Source of the DNA: Sphingomonas sp. OV641
GTDB lineage: Bacteria; Pseudomonadota; Alphaproteobacteria; Sphingomonadales; Sphingomonadaceae
Direction of reading: 5' to 3'
NCBI RefSeq assembly: GCF_900109205.1
Contig: NZ_FNZB01000009.1
Coordinates: 1-62,464 of the forward strand
DNA: 62,464 bases
A model generated the notes under the pieces. That model had not been told where the DNA came from and did not search any database. It saw only the letters and a program-made list of their open reading frames with translations. This document shows, one piece after another, positions 9,149 through 16,990 of this stretch. Positions within the stretch are counted from its first letter, which is position 1. The number at the start of each line of letters is the position of its first letter. The position numbers were made by a program, and so were the translations under genes.

Positions 9149-10441
9149 TCAGAACCAGACACGAACGCCGGCGACGATGCTCTTGGACGTTGCGCGATCC
9201 CCATCGGCGCGCGCGTAGCGGGCGGTGTCGCCGAAGCGGCGATCCCATGACACGCCGACATAGGGGGCGAACTCGCGCCGGATCTCATAACGCAGCCGCA
9301 ATCCAAGCTCGGCGTTGGATAGGCCCGATCCGATCCGGTTTTCCGGCACGTCCTGCGCAGCGAAATTGAGCTCGGCGCGCGGTTGCAGGATCAGCCGCTG
9401 GGTGATGCGCTGGTCGTAATAGCCCTCAAGCCGCCCTAGCAGGTCGCCCTTGTTGGACAGGAATACCGCGCCCTCTAGCTCGAAGAAGCCCGGTGCCAGC
9501 CCCTCCAGCCCGACGGTCGCATAGGTGCGTTTCGGGGACGGCCCCAAATCCTGGCGGACACCCGCTTGTAGATTGAAATAAGGGCCAATGGTCCGGCTAT
9601 AGAGCGCCTGCACCTCGGCGCTCTCGATGCCCTCGCGGAAGGCTCCCTCGCCCTCAGACTTGATGAAGAGGCGGTTGATGTCACCCCCGAACCACGCCTC
9701 GCCATCCCAGCGATAGCCGTCACGACCGTTGCGGAATTGATACTCAGCGAGGTTCAATAGCACCTGGCTGAAGTTTTGACCGCCGTGATGCTGCTGAAGG
9801 TGATGGCGACCCATCGCCATCGCGTCCGCGCCGTAAACGCTGTCGGCCGCATGGTCGGTCGGCAGGGGCGGGGCGGGGGCGTTTCCTGCGGGAAGCGCGG
9901 TGCCAGTCTGCTGCACCCCATCGGCCGCCATGCCTGGCATTCCGGCCATTCCCGACATGCCCTGCATGTCGTGGCCGCTGTGCTGGTCGGCTGGCATGGT
10001 CATCCCCGGCATCGCCGAATGGTCCATGCCCTGCATCGGCTGCTGGGAGCCCTGAGGGACCGTTTGGCCGTTTCCGGGCATCTGCATCCCCGGCATGGCT
10101 TCCATGCCCTGCTGTGAGCCCTGCGGAGCCGCATGGTCCATGCCGGGCATAGACGAGTGATCCATGCCCGGCATGGTCCCGTGATCCATACCATTCATGC
10201 CGGCCGTTGGCGCGGCGCGGCGTTTCGTCGTCGAAGCTGATGGTCGCCTCGCAGGAGCTGACCTAGTCTTGGCCGGCTTGCCTTTGGCCGTGGGCTTCAC
10301 CACCGGCTTCTTTTTCGCAGGCATCGGCATGGTCATGCCCGGCATTGCCGAATGATCCATGCCCTGCATCGACTGAGCGGCGACAGGACCGGCGATGCCG
10401 AGCATGGTGGCGGCGGCGAGCGCCGCGGTCAGCCGGTTCAT
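9149..10441 (-). CDS. copB: CopB outer-membrane copper-binding protein
   Basis: 430 aa. The start at 10441 overlaps the copA stop (ATGA) and gives a proper signal peptide MNRLTAALAAATMLGIAGPV. The N-terminal 200 residues are a Lys/Pro stretch followed by many MDHS(A/S)MPGM-type repeats that would bind copper through Met and His. The rest is the CopB beta-barrel domain, ending in an aromatic residue (GVRVWF) as outer-membrane barrels do. Works with CopA to sequester periplasmic copper. Confidence 0.95.
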   Translation of the reverse strand: MNRLTAALAAATMLGIAGPVAAQSMQGMDHSAMPGMTMPMPAKKKPVVKPTAKGKPAKTRSAPARRPSASTTKRRAAPTAGMNGMDHGTMPGMDHSSMPGMDHAAPQGSQQGMEAMPGMQMPGNGQTVPQGSQQPMQGMDHSAMPGMTMPADQHSGHDMQGMSGMAGMPGMAADGVQQTGTALPAGNAPAPPLPTDHAADSVYGADAMAMGRHHLQQHHGGQNFSQVLLNLAEYQFRNGRDGYRWDGEAWFGGDINRLFIKSEGEGAFREGIESAEVQALYSRTIGPYFNLQAGVRQDLGPSPKRTYATVGLEGLAPGFFELEGAVFLSNKGDLLGRLEGYYDQRITQRLILQPRAELNFAAQDVPENRIGSGLSNAELGLRLRYEIRREFAPYVGVSWDRRFGDTARYARADGDRATSKSIVAGVRVWF

Positions 10442-12471
10442 GCCGCCTCTCCCGCGAACGGGCGAACGGTGACGACGCGCATCATGCCTGCGGTCATGTG
10501 GTAGAGATTGTGACAGTGGAACGCCCAATCGCCGGGTGCATCGGCGGTCAGATCAAAGGTCATCTTGCCTCCAGGCGGCACGTTGACGGTGTGCTTGCGC
10601 GGCGCATGATTGCCGTGCCCCGTCACCAGCTCGAAGAAATGGCCGTGGAGATGGATGGGGTGCGGCATCATCGTATCGTTGACCAACGTCACCCGCGCCC
10701 GCTCGCCTTTGCGGAACGGGATGGGGTCGGCGGGATCGCTCAGCTTCTGCCCGTCGAAGCCCCACATGTAGCGCTCCATGTTACCGGTCAGATGGATCTC
10801 GAACTGACGCGACGGCGCGCGCACGTCGGGGTTGGGCGCGAGCGAAACGAGGTCGCGATAGGTGAGGACGCGGTGATCCAGGCCCTCCAGACCCTGGGGC
10901 GGTTCACCGCTACGGTCCTTCGGCATCGGGGAGATGGTCTGCACGCCCGGCCCCATCTTCACGCCCGGCGCATTCTTCGGGTCGCGCATGTTCATGTTCA
11001 TGCCGCCACCCGACCCGTGGTCCATCCCGGCCATGCCGCCAGCCTGGCCCGATCCGCCCGACATGGCACTATGGTCCATGCCGGCCATGCCAGCACCGCC
11101 CGCTGCCATTTGGCTATGGTCCATCCCGGGCATTACAGCGCCGCCCATCTGGCTGTGGTCCATGCCCGACATGCCGGACATGCCCGCCATCGCTGCGCCT
11201 GCCGCGACCGTCCCGTGATCGGTCGGCCCCTTCCAGCCCGTCAGCTTCCAAAGATTGCGCGAGGCGTTCTGCATCAAGGTGGGGTCCGGCCCGCGCGTGG
11301 CGACCGGGCTCTCGTCCTTCATGCCGGACATGCCCTGCATCCCGCCCATGCTCCCCATGTCCATGCCCATATCGGTCATGGTCAGCAGCGTGCGCGGACG
11401 AAGCGGCGGGACCGGGGCGACCATCCCCTCACGCGGGGCGAGCGTCGCCCGGCCCATGCCGGAGCGATCGATAGCCTCGGAGACGAAGCTGTAGGCCCGG
11501 TCCTCGGGCGTCACGATCACGTCGAACGTCTCGGCAACGCCGATCTGGAACTCGTCGATCTTCACCGGACGGACATTCTGCCCATCGGCCTGCACGACGG
11601 TCATCGGCAGGTCGGGGATGCGGACGTTGAAGTTGGTCTGCGCCGCGGCGTTGATGATCCGCAAGCGGACCCGCTCGCCCGGCTTGAACAGCCCCGTCCA
11701 GTTGTCATACGGCCCGTAGCCGTTGACCAGGAAGGTATAGGTCGAGCCGGTGACGTCGGCGATGTCGGCGGGGTCCATTCGCATCTTTCCCCACTCGATC
11801 CGGTCCTTGAGCGGCATTTCCCGACCCGCGAGCAAGCCCGCGAGGGTCGGCCGCTGATAGTTGAAATAGGCGCCGCCCATCTGCTTCAGCTTCCGGAAAA
11901 TCTGCTCGCCGGTCATCTGGCTGTGGTCGGACAGCACGATCACATGCTCGCGGTCGAACGCGATCGGATCGGCACCGGCCGGGTCGATCACGATCGGCCC
12001 GTAAAGTCCGCCCTGCTCCTGCTCGCCGGAATGGCTGTGATACCAGTAGGTGCCCGACTGGATGATCGGGAACTCGTAGATGAAGGTCGAGCGCGCCTTG
12101 ATGCCGGGGAAGCTGATGCCGGGCACGCCGTCCATCGCGAACGGCACGAGCAGCCCATGCCAGTGGATCGAACTGTCCTCGTCGAGATTGTTGGTGACGG
12201 AGAGGCGGACCTTTTGCCCCTCCTTCAAGCGAATGAGAGGGGCCGGCACCGTGCCGTTGACGCCGATTGCGGGCGTCGACTTGCCGTCGACGGGAAGTCT
12301 GAAACTGTCGATCGTCAGCGCGATGTCAGTGCCCGAGACGGTCGGCAGCGGTTTGACGATCCCGCCCGAGACAGGCTGCGCCCACGCGGGCATATAGGCG
12401 GTCAGCGCCATGCCACCGCCAGCAAGGGCGGCGCCGCGAAGCATCTGGCGGCGATCGATAGTGCGGCTCAT
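10438..12471 (-). CDS. copA: CopA multicopper oxidase (PcoA/CopA family)
   Basis: 677 aa periplasmic multicopper oxidase that oxidises Cu(I) to less toxic Cu(II). A Tat signal (RRQMLRG, then a hydrophobic stretch ending AWAQ) is present. All four copper motifs are seen: IHWHGL and WYHSHSGEQ in domain 1, HPIHLHGHFFEL and DWAFHCHNLYHMTAGMM in domain 3. A Met/His-rich insert (repeats of GMDHSQM/GMDHSAM) lies between domains 2 and 3. First gene of the copAB-cytochrome-PepSY operon, driven by an ECF-type promoter that overlaps the end of the sigma gene. Confidence 0.97.
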   Translation of the reverse strand: MSRTIDRRQMLRGAALAGGGMALTAYMPAWAQPVSGGIVKPLPTVSGTDIALTIDSFRLPVDGKSTPAIGVNGTVPAPLIRLKEGQKVRLSVTNNLDEDSSIHWHGLLVPFAMDGVPGISFPGIKARSTFIYEFPIIQSGTYWYHSHSGEQEQGGLYGPIVIDPAGADPIAFDREHVIVLSDHSQMTGEQIFRKLKQMGGAYFNYQRPTLAGLLAGREMPLKDRIEWGKMRMDPADIADVTGSTYTFLVNGYGPYDNWTGLFKPGERVRLRIINAAAQTNFNVRIPDLPMTVVQADGQNVRPVKIDEFQIGVAETFDVIVTPEDRAYSFVSEAIDRSGMGRATLAPREGMVAPVPPLRPRTLLTMTDMGMDMGSMGGMQGMSGMKDESPVATRGPDPTLMQNASRNLWKLTGWKGPTDHGTVAAGAAMAGMSGMSGMDHSQMGGAVMPGMDHSQMAAGGAGMAGMDHSAMSGGSGQAGGMAGMDHGSGGGMNMNMRDPKNAPGVKMGPGVQTISPMPKDRSGEPPQGLEGLDHRVLTYRDLVSLAPNPDVRAPSRQFEIHLTGNMERYMWGFDGQKLSDPADPIPFRKGERARVTLVNDTMMPHPIHLHGHFFELVTGHGNHAPRKHTVNVPPGGKMTFDLTADAPGDWAFHCHNLYHMTAGMMRVVTVRPFAGEAA

Positions 12472-12515
12472 ACGGTCCTCAAGGCTCTCGAACGGGAGTG
12501 TCCCTCTAGCCTTGA

Positions 12516-12540
12516 TACGCAGCTCAGGGCGCTATCCCTC
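12516..12540 (-). promoter_or_regulatory. ECF-type promoter of copA operon
   Basis: GAGGGAT starts at 12540 and CGTA at 12519 on the minus strand, the same 21-nt offset as the other five sites. It overlaps the last codon of the ECF sigma gene, so the sigma operon and the copA operon abut. Confidence 0.75.
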
Positions 12541-13108
12541 AGCGCCCGCCCAATCGCTCCAGCAACTTCGATCGCGCGCGATAGAGGCGGGTTTCTACCG
12601 CCTTTTCGCTGATCGACAACACTGCCGCGGTTTCAGCCTGGCTCAACCCCTCGATCGTGCGCAGCACCAAGGATTCCTTCAATGCGGTCGGCAAGCCCGC
12701 AATGGCGCGCGTCACGCGGTCGAGTTCCTGTCGGTCGCCCGTCGCGTCGTCGATCGCCACCTGGTCGTCTGCAATGGCTTCGGCTTCCGGGCCGATCGGT
12801 GCGGCGAACGCCAGAAAGCGCCGCACGGTGCGCTTGCGCCCCCAATCGCGGCACTTGTTGATCGCGATCGTCGATAGCCACGCGCGCATCGATCGATCGC
12901 CGTCGTAGCGGGGCAGGGCCTGATGCGCCGCGACGAAGGTCTCCTGCAGAAGGTCCAGCGCCTCGTCGGCCTCGCCGACGCACGCGCGCACCATGCGGAA
13001 GATTGACTGCCGATGGCGGCGCATGATCTCGGCGAAGGCGGCTTCGCGCCCGGCGATGCTGAGGGTCGCCAGCTCGCCGTCCGTAAGCGTGGTCCAGTCG
13101 AGGCTCAC
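12539..13108 (-). CDS. ECF RNA polymerase sigma factor (CnrH-like)
   Basis: 189 aa with sigma region 2 (ALDLLQETFVAAHQALPRYD and MRAWLSTIAINKCRDW) and region 4 (LPTALKESLVLRTIEGLSQAE, then a helix-turn-helix). It follows, by 10 nt, a sensor gene and a small anti-sigma-like gene in the order of Cupriavidus cnrYXH. Here the surrounding genes are for copper. It most likely recognises the six shared GAGGGAT/CGTA promoters, including one in front of its own operon. Confidence 0.92.
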   Translation of the reverse strand: MSLDWTTLTDGELATLSIAGREAAFAEIMRRHRQSIFRMVRACVGEADEALDLLQETFVAAHQALPRYDGDRSMRAWLSTIAINKCRDWGRKRTVRRFLAFAAPIGPEAEAIADDQVAIDDATGDRQELDRVTRAIAGLPTALKESLVLRTIEGLSQAETAAVLSISEKAVETRLYRARSKLLERLGGR

Positions 13109-13118
13109 GCGCCGAACC

Positions 13119-13559
13119 TCAACGTGCGTCGTCGGTGAGCGCCTTCACCACGGCCTGATCGAACTGGCCGGTCTGATTGGGCCGCAAGAGCTGGCGCATG
13201 GCGAAGATGTGCGCCAGCGTCGCTTTCTGGAGCTCGCCCATGACGGCGTGGCTCTGGTCGACCGCTGCGGCGACGCGCGGCCCGTTGCCATGCTCGGCCT
13301 CGATCGCTTCAGCGAGCCGGGCATTGTTCGCCCGCAATTCCAGCTCGAATGCGCGCCGCTGCACGGCGAAACGCTGCTCCAGCACTTCAAGTCGCGCTTC
13401 CTGGTTGGCGTCCAGCGCCAGCTTATGATGCAGCACGTCGTGCAGCTCCGAGCCGGGCTGGGCACGTGGCGGAAGTAGCGCCCGCCCCACGAACACACCG
13501 ATGATCGCGGCGATGAAGCACGCGACAATGCCAAGCAGAAGGCGGATGCGGCCGCTCAT
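13119..13559 (-). CDS. Periplasmic heavy-metal sensor (CnrX/CpxP-like)
   Basis: 146 aa with an N-terminal membrane helix (LLLGIVACFIAAIIGVFVG) and a helical periplasmic domain. HDVLHHKLALDANQEARLEVLE resembles the metal-sensing helix hairpin of CnrX. In CnrYXH, metal binding to CnrX releases the anti-sigma CnrY from the sigma factor. The start overlaps the upstream anti-sigma gene by 4 nt. The bound metal here is inferred to be copper from the regulon, not from the residues. Confidence 0.85.
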   Translation of the reverse strand: MSGRIRLLLGIVACFIAAIIGVFVGRALLPPRAQPGSELHDVLHHKLALDANQEARLEVLEQRFAVQRRAFELELRANNARLAEAIEAEHGNGPRVAAAVDQSHAVMGELQKATLAHIFAMRQLLRPNQTGQFDQAVVKALTDDAR

Positions 13560-13834
13560 TGCACGCCGACGAGCAGCGTGGAGGGCGCGAGCGGCGACAC
13601 CGGCCCCAAGGGCGATAGCGAAGCCGCGCTGGCTTCCTTCGCGGGCACACCGGCACCGAAGATGCCCATGACGAGCGCCGCAGCGATCGTCATTGCCCCA
13701 ACGCCTAAGCCGGCGCGCGCCGCTGGACGTGCGGCGACCCGCGCCAGCACGCGATCTTCCATGCCATCAAGGCTCGCGGGCACGGGTGCTTGCGCCAGCC
13801 TCATCAATACTGCGTCGAGGTCCATGTCGTTCAC
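13556..13834 (-). CDS. CnrY-like anti-sigma factor
   Basis: 92 aa. A short cytoplasmic helix region (LDAVLMRLAQAPVPASLDGM) is followed by one membrane span (AMTIAAALVMGIFGAG) and a short periplasmic tail. This matches the layout of CnrY-type anti-sigma proteins, which are too short and divergent for confident sequence calls. Identity rests on its place as first gene of a YXH-ordered operon. An ATG three codons in (13825) is an alternative start. Confidence 0.75.
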   Translation of the reverse strand: MNDMDLDAVLMRLAQAPVPASLDGMEDRVLARVAARPAARAGLGVGAMTIAAALVMGIFGAGVPAKEASAASLSPLGPVSPLAPSTLLVGVQ

Positions 13835-13854
13835 TCCACCCCTCTAGCATGGAT

Positions 13855-13879
13855 TACGCAAGCGACGCGCCCATCCCTC
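13855..13879 (-). promoter_or_regulatory. ECF-type promoter of cnrYXH-like operon
   Basis: GAGGGAT starts at 13879 and CGTA at 13858 on the minus strand. It is back to back with the copC promoter (12 nt apart), and would give autoregulation of the sigma operon. Confidence 0.78.
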
Positions 13880-13891
13880 AAATCCATCCGT

Positions 13892-13916
13892 GAGGGGTGG
13901 TCGATCGGGGCGCGTA
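13892..13916 (+). promoter_or_regulatory. ECF-type promoter of copCD
   Basis: GAGGGGT starts at 13892 and CGTA at 13913, on the plus strand, with the same offset as the other sites. Confidence 0.75.
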
Positions 13917-13952
13917 ATGAAGGACAGGAACCCTCCTGTCGAAAGGCCCCCT

Positions 13953-14321
13953 ATGCGCCGCCTATCCGTTCTGACTGCTGCTGCCGCTCTCGTCATGTTC
14001 GCCGGAACGGCGAACGCCCATCCTAAGCTGGTGTCGGCATCGCCGGCCGCCAATGCGACGGTCGCGAAGCCCGCTCGTATCGAACTTCATTTCAGCGAGA
14101 AGCTGATGCCAGCCTTCTCCAAGGCCGATCTCACGATGGCAGCGATGCCCGGCATGGCAGCCATGAAGATGGCCAGCGCCTCCGCGCTCTCGTCCGATGG
14201 CCGGACCCTCGTCATCACCCCGAAATCGCCGCTCCCATCGGGTCGGTATAGCGTCGCGTGGAATGTCGTCTCGACCGACACCCACAAGGTCGCAGGAACC
14301 TACGTCTTCGCGGTGAAGTGA
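13953..14321 (+). CDS. copC: CopC periplasmic copper-binding protein
   Basis: 122 aa from the start at 13953, which has GAAAGG upstream and opens a signal peptide cut after ANA. Mature N-terminal His (HPKLVSASPA) is the Cu(II) ligand typical of CopC. A Met-rich loop (MAAMPGMAAMKM) could bind Cu(I), and WNVVSTDTHKVAGTYVF contains the second His. It delivers copper to CopD, encoded 4 nt downstream. Confidence 0.95.
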   Translation: MRRLSVLTAAAALVMFAGTANAHPKLVSASPAANATVAKPARIELHFSEKLMPAFSKADLTMAAMPGMAAMKMASASALSSDGRTLVITPKSPLPSGRYSVAWNVVSTDTHKVAGTYVFAVK

Positions 14322-14325
14322 GGCG

Positions 14326-15252
14326 ATGGGGGACTGGTCGCTTATCGGCGTCCGCTTCGCGCTCTACGTGACGCTGGCTGCGCTGTTCGGCCTTGCCGCA
14401 TTCAGCCTTTATGGGCTGCGGGCGCGCGAGCGCGGCGACGCGCTCGCGCTGCGTCCCTGGTTCATCGCCAGCGCTGGCCTGAGCCTGTTGTTTTCAGGCG
14501 CCTGGGTCGTGCTGATGGCCTCCTCAATGGCCGGAACGCCGGCCTGGCCGATCGACCGTGAAGCAGTCGGCGCGCTGCTCACCGGCTCTGCGATCGGAGC
14601 AGCATGGAAGCTGCGCATGGTCATGGTGGCCCTCGCGGCGCTGGCAGCGCTGGTCGCGGGCGGGCGCGGCATCTGGCTGAGCATCGTCGCGCTCTGCTCG
14701 GCCGTGGCACTCGCAACGCTGGCGTGGACCGGACACGGCGCGATGGACGAAGCCGTGATGGGCTGGGTCCACCTCATCGTCGACATTCTCCATCTGATCG
14801 CCTCGGGCGCTTGGGTTGGCGCACTACTGGGGCTGCTCCTGCTCGTCTCCCGACCCGCGGCGCGCGTAGACGCGGCGCATCTGGGGCTGACGCACCGCGC
14901 GCTGCACGGGTTCGGCGCGATCGGGACGGTTGTGGTCGGCACGATCCTCGTCACCGGCCTGGTCAACGGCTGGATGCTGGTCGGGATCGGCAACCTCGCC
15001 ACGCTTCCTGCGACGCTCTATGGTCAGCTCCTGATCGCAAAGCTGGCGCTGTTCGTCGCCATGCTAGGGCTCGCCTCGCTCAACCGCTTCCGGCTCACGC
15101 CGGCATTCGAGCGGTCGATCGCAGCGGACGATCACAAGGGCGCCCTCGGCGCGCTGCGGACAAGTCTGGCGATCGAAACCGCCTGTGTCATCGCGGTTCT
15201 CGGGCTGATCGCCTGGCTCGGGACGCTCGCGCCGCCTGCATCGGCGATGTGA
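14326..15252 (+). CDS. copD: CopD inner-membrane copper protein
   Basis: 308 aa polytopic protein, about eight membrane spans, with the CopD-family DILHLIASGAWVGALLGL segment that carries the conserved His. It partners CopC in moving copper across, or storing it at, the inner membrane. It forms an operon with copC and is followed by a strong hairpin at 15258. Confidence 0.93.
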   Translation: MGDWSLIGVRFALYVTLAALFGLAAFSLYGLRARERGDALALRPWFIASAGLSLLFSGAWVVLMASSMAGTPAWPIDREAVGALLTGSAIGAAWKLRMVMVALAALAALVAGGRGIWLSIVALCSAVALATLAWTGHGAMDEAVMGWVHLIVDILHLIASGAWVGALLGLLLLVSRPAARVDAAHLGLTHRALHGFGAIGTVVVGTILVTGLVNGWMLVGIGNLATLPATLYGQLLIAKLALFVAMLGLASLNRFRLTPAFERSIAADDHKGALGALRTSLAIETACVIAVLGLIAWLGTLAPPASAM

Positions 15253-15257
15253 TGCGC

Positions 15258-15285
15258 GGCCGGGGAGCCCTCGCGGTCCCCGGCC
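15258..15285 (+). terminator. Hairpin after copD
   Basis: Perfect 9-bp stem GGCCGGGGA / TCCCCGGCC, 6 nt after the copD stop. No T-run. It separates copCD from the fliQ gene. Confidence 0.5.
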
Positions 15286-15304
15286 GTTCACGGGGCCGCG
15301 CCTG

Positions 15305-15574
15305 ATGGATCAGTCGATCCTGCTCGACGAGACGGGGAGGATGCTGGCCGTGGCCGGCCTGATCTGCGTGGTGCTGCTCGTGCCGATGATGATCGTCGGG
15401 CTGATAATCAGCATCATCCAGGCGGCGACGTCGATTAGCGAACAGACGCTGAGCTTCGTGCCTAAGCTGATCGCGCTAGGCGTATGTTTGGTGATTTTCG
15501 GGAGCGCAGCGACCGAGCTCCTGACCAAGTTCACGGCCGAGCTGTTCGCTGTGATCGCGAGCATGGGCCGTTGA
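15305..15574 (+). CDS. fliQ: FliQ-type flagellar export-gate protein, orphan
   Basis: 89 aa with two membrane helices. The FliQ signature is clear: GLIISIIQAATSISEQTLSF followed by PKLIA. Full length for the family (about 89 aa) with no frame damage. FliQ is normally a subunit of the flagellar/type III export gate and sits beside fliP and fliR, neither of which is here. Its neighbours are copD and a copper-storage protein. A second orphan flagellar gene, fliE, lies at 36238. Confidence 0.9.
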   Translation: MDQSILLDETGRMLAVAGLICVVLLVPMMIVGLIISIIQAATSISEQTLSFVPKLIALGVCLVIFGSAATELLTKFTAELFAVIASMGR

Positions 15575-15586
15575 TATGCAGATAGC

Positions 15587-15612
15587 TGCGCGGGCGGGCG
15601 ACCGCCCGCGCA
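15587..15612. terminator. Bidirectional hairpin between fliQ and csp
   Basis: 11-bp perfect stem TGCGCGGGCGG / CCGCCCGCGCA with a 4-nt loop in the 45-nt gap between convergent genes. It can serve both strands. Confidence 0.55.
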
Positions 15613-15619
15613 AGCCCCG

Positions 15620-15952
15620 CTATGCCGCCATCCGATCGCAGGAATCGGCGCACTTCCGGCACGCTGCCACGCAATCCTCCATGCCGCCCAGGGCCTCGCA
15701 GCTCGCTGCGCAAGCCCGGCAGATCTCGGCACACTCGCGGCAGATATGCTGATGGTGGGCGGACTTGCGCGCCATGAAGTCGATCGCAACCGCGCAAATT
15801 TGCGCGCAGTCGGCCATGATCTTCATATGCTCGGGCGCGGCGTGCTGGCCGCCCATTTCGAGGCAATGGTTCATCGCCATGTGAAGACAGGTCACATGGC
15901 ATTCGTGGCAGGCGTCCATGCACGCCTTCATGCCGGGGTCGATCTGGTGCAT
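15620..15952 (-). CDS. csp: Four-helix copper-storage protein (Csp family), cytosolic type
   Basis: 110 aa, no signal peptide, so like cytosolic Csp3 rather than Tat-exported Csp1. Cys are spaced along four helices: CMDACHECHVTC, CAQICAVAIDFM, CRECAEICRACAASCEA and CVAACRKCADSCD, as expected to line the core of the bundle and bind many Cu(I). The start at 15952 has GGAG about 10 nt upstream; the frame continues open upstream but that part is not Csp. It has its own ECF-type promoter. Confidence 0.92.
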   Translation of the reverse strand: MHQIDPGMKACMDACHECHVTCLHMAMNHCLEMGGQHAAPEHMKIMADCAQICAVAIDFMARKSAHHQHICRECAEICRACAASCEALGGMEDCVAACRKCADSCDRMAA

Positions 15953-15989
15953 CGCATTATCTCCGTATGAGCCCCCGCCTGTTCCTAGA

Positions 15990-16014
15990 TACGCGCGCCG
16001 CGCGATCACCCCTT
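15990..16014 (-). promoter_or_regulatory. ECF-type promoter of csp
   Basis: AAGGGGT starts at 16014 and CGTA at 15993 on the minus strand. Same offset as the others, with A in place of the first G. Confidence 0.7.
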
Positions 16015-16041
16015 GCCGCGATCTCCGTCGTTCGCGGCAAG

Positions 16042-16926
16042 TTACATGGCCCACCGACCGAACAGCGTCGCAACGATGATGCCCGCGCCAAGCATGATGA
16101 GCGTCAACACTGTCATCGCGGCGATCTGAGGTCCGGTCACGCGCGCGCCGGCCGCCATGCCGCTCATCCCTGCCATTGCGTCGTGTCCCATGTCCGGCAT
16201 CGGCGTGGCCGATTGCCGGTCCGCGCCGACTTCGTGTCCGCCATGCCCCAGCGCGCGCACCGTGCCCATGCCGTGCTTCAAGCGCACGCCAACCAGCCAA
16301 AGGTTGATCGGATAGGCGACTGCGAACCCGACGAGTGTCGCCAGCGACATGACGCCCCAAAAGCGGAGCGAGCTGGCGTGCATCGCGGCCATGTCGCGGC
16401 TCATCAACACCACCATCGTCGGGATCATGCCGGCCATGACGGCATTCATCGACAGCCATTCGGGGATGAACGACATGCGAAGCGCGCCCCAATAGGAACC
16501 GCCCGCCATGTCGCGCATGAAAAGCGCCTGGAAAATCAGCAGTCCGAACGCGAAGCCGAACACATATTCCGCGATCACGTCCTGCCACATCGGCAGGCCG
16601 AGCGCCGTGGTGATCGCGGCTGCGGCGATGACGCCGGTTGCATCGCCCGCCATGCAATGGATGGCCGAGCCGAACGCCTGCTTCCAGAGCGGTCGAACGA
16701 AATCCTCGTGCCGCTCGTTCGCCGGCTCCTGGCAGGACAGGACATAGGCCGCGGCCATGATCGGGCCACCATAGAGCGTGACCAACAGCCACCCCCATTT
16801 CATCACGCGCAGCTCGGGGTTGCGGGTGAAGGCATCCCACGCGACGTAAGCGACCGAAAGGGCGGTCAGCACGAACCACCCGATCAGCACGGCGTCGAGC
16901 CAGGGGGCCGGGGATGGCATCGTCAC
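16042..16926 (-). CDS. DUF4396 membrane protein
   Basis: 294 aa with about seven membrane spans and the DUF4396 feature AIHCMAGDATGVIAAAAITT. A Met/His-rich loop (MPDMGHDAMAGMSGM) before the last span and GMIPTMVVLMSRDMAAMHA suggest soft-metal contact. The family is common in copper loci but has no proven role. An ECF-type promoter lies 28-52 nt upstream. Confidence 0.85.
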   Translation of the reverse strand: MTMPSPAPWLDAVLIGWFVLTALSVAYVAWDAFTRNPELRVMKWGWLLVTLYGGPIMAAAYVLSCQEPANERHEDFVRPLWKQAFGSAIHCMAGDATGVIAAAAITTALGLPMWQDVIAEYVFGFAFGLLIFQALFMRDMAGGSYWGALRMSFIPEWLSMNAVMAGMIPTMVVLMSRDMAAMHASSLRFWGVMSLATLVGFAVAYPINLWLVGVRLKHGMGTVRALGHGGHEVGADRQSATPMPDMGHDAMAGMSGMAAGARVTGPQIAAMTVLTLIMLGAGIIVATLFGRWAM

Positions 16927-16953
16927 GGCAGCACTCCTCTACATGCTAGAGGA

Positions 16954-16978
16954 TACGCGGCTCTCCGGATCATCCCTT
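16954..16978 (-). promoter_or_regulatory. ECF-type promoter of DUF4396 gene
   Basis: AAGGGAT starts at 16978 and CGTA at 16957 on the minus strand, same offset as the others. Confidence 0.72.
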
Positions 16979-16990
16979 GCGCGGAGCGGG

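Noticed and set aside
10345..12612. Plus-strand open frame of 755 aa
   Set aside because: Antisense to copA/copB; His-rich sequence arises from the complement of Met/His repeats.
15953..16879. Upstream extension of the csp frame to 419 aa
   Set aside because: The extra part is out-of-frame DUF4396 sequence; the Csp start at 15952 has a proper ribosome site.
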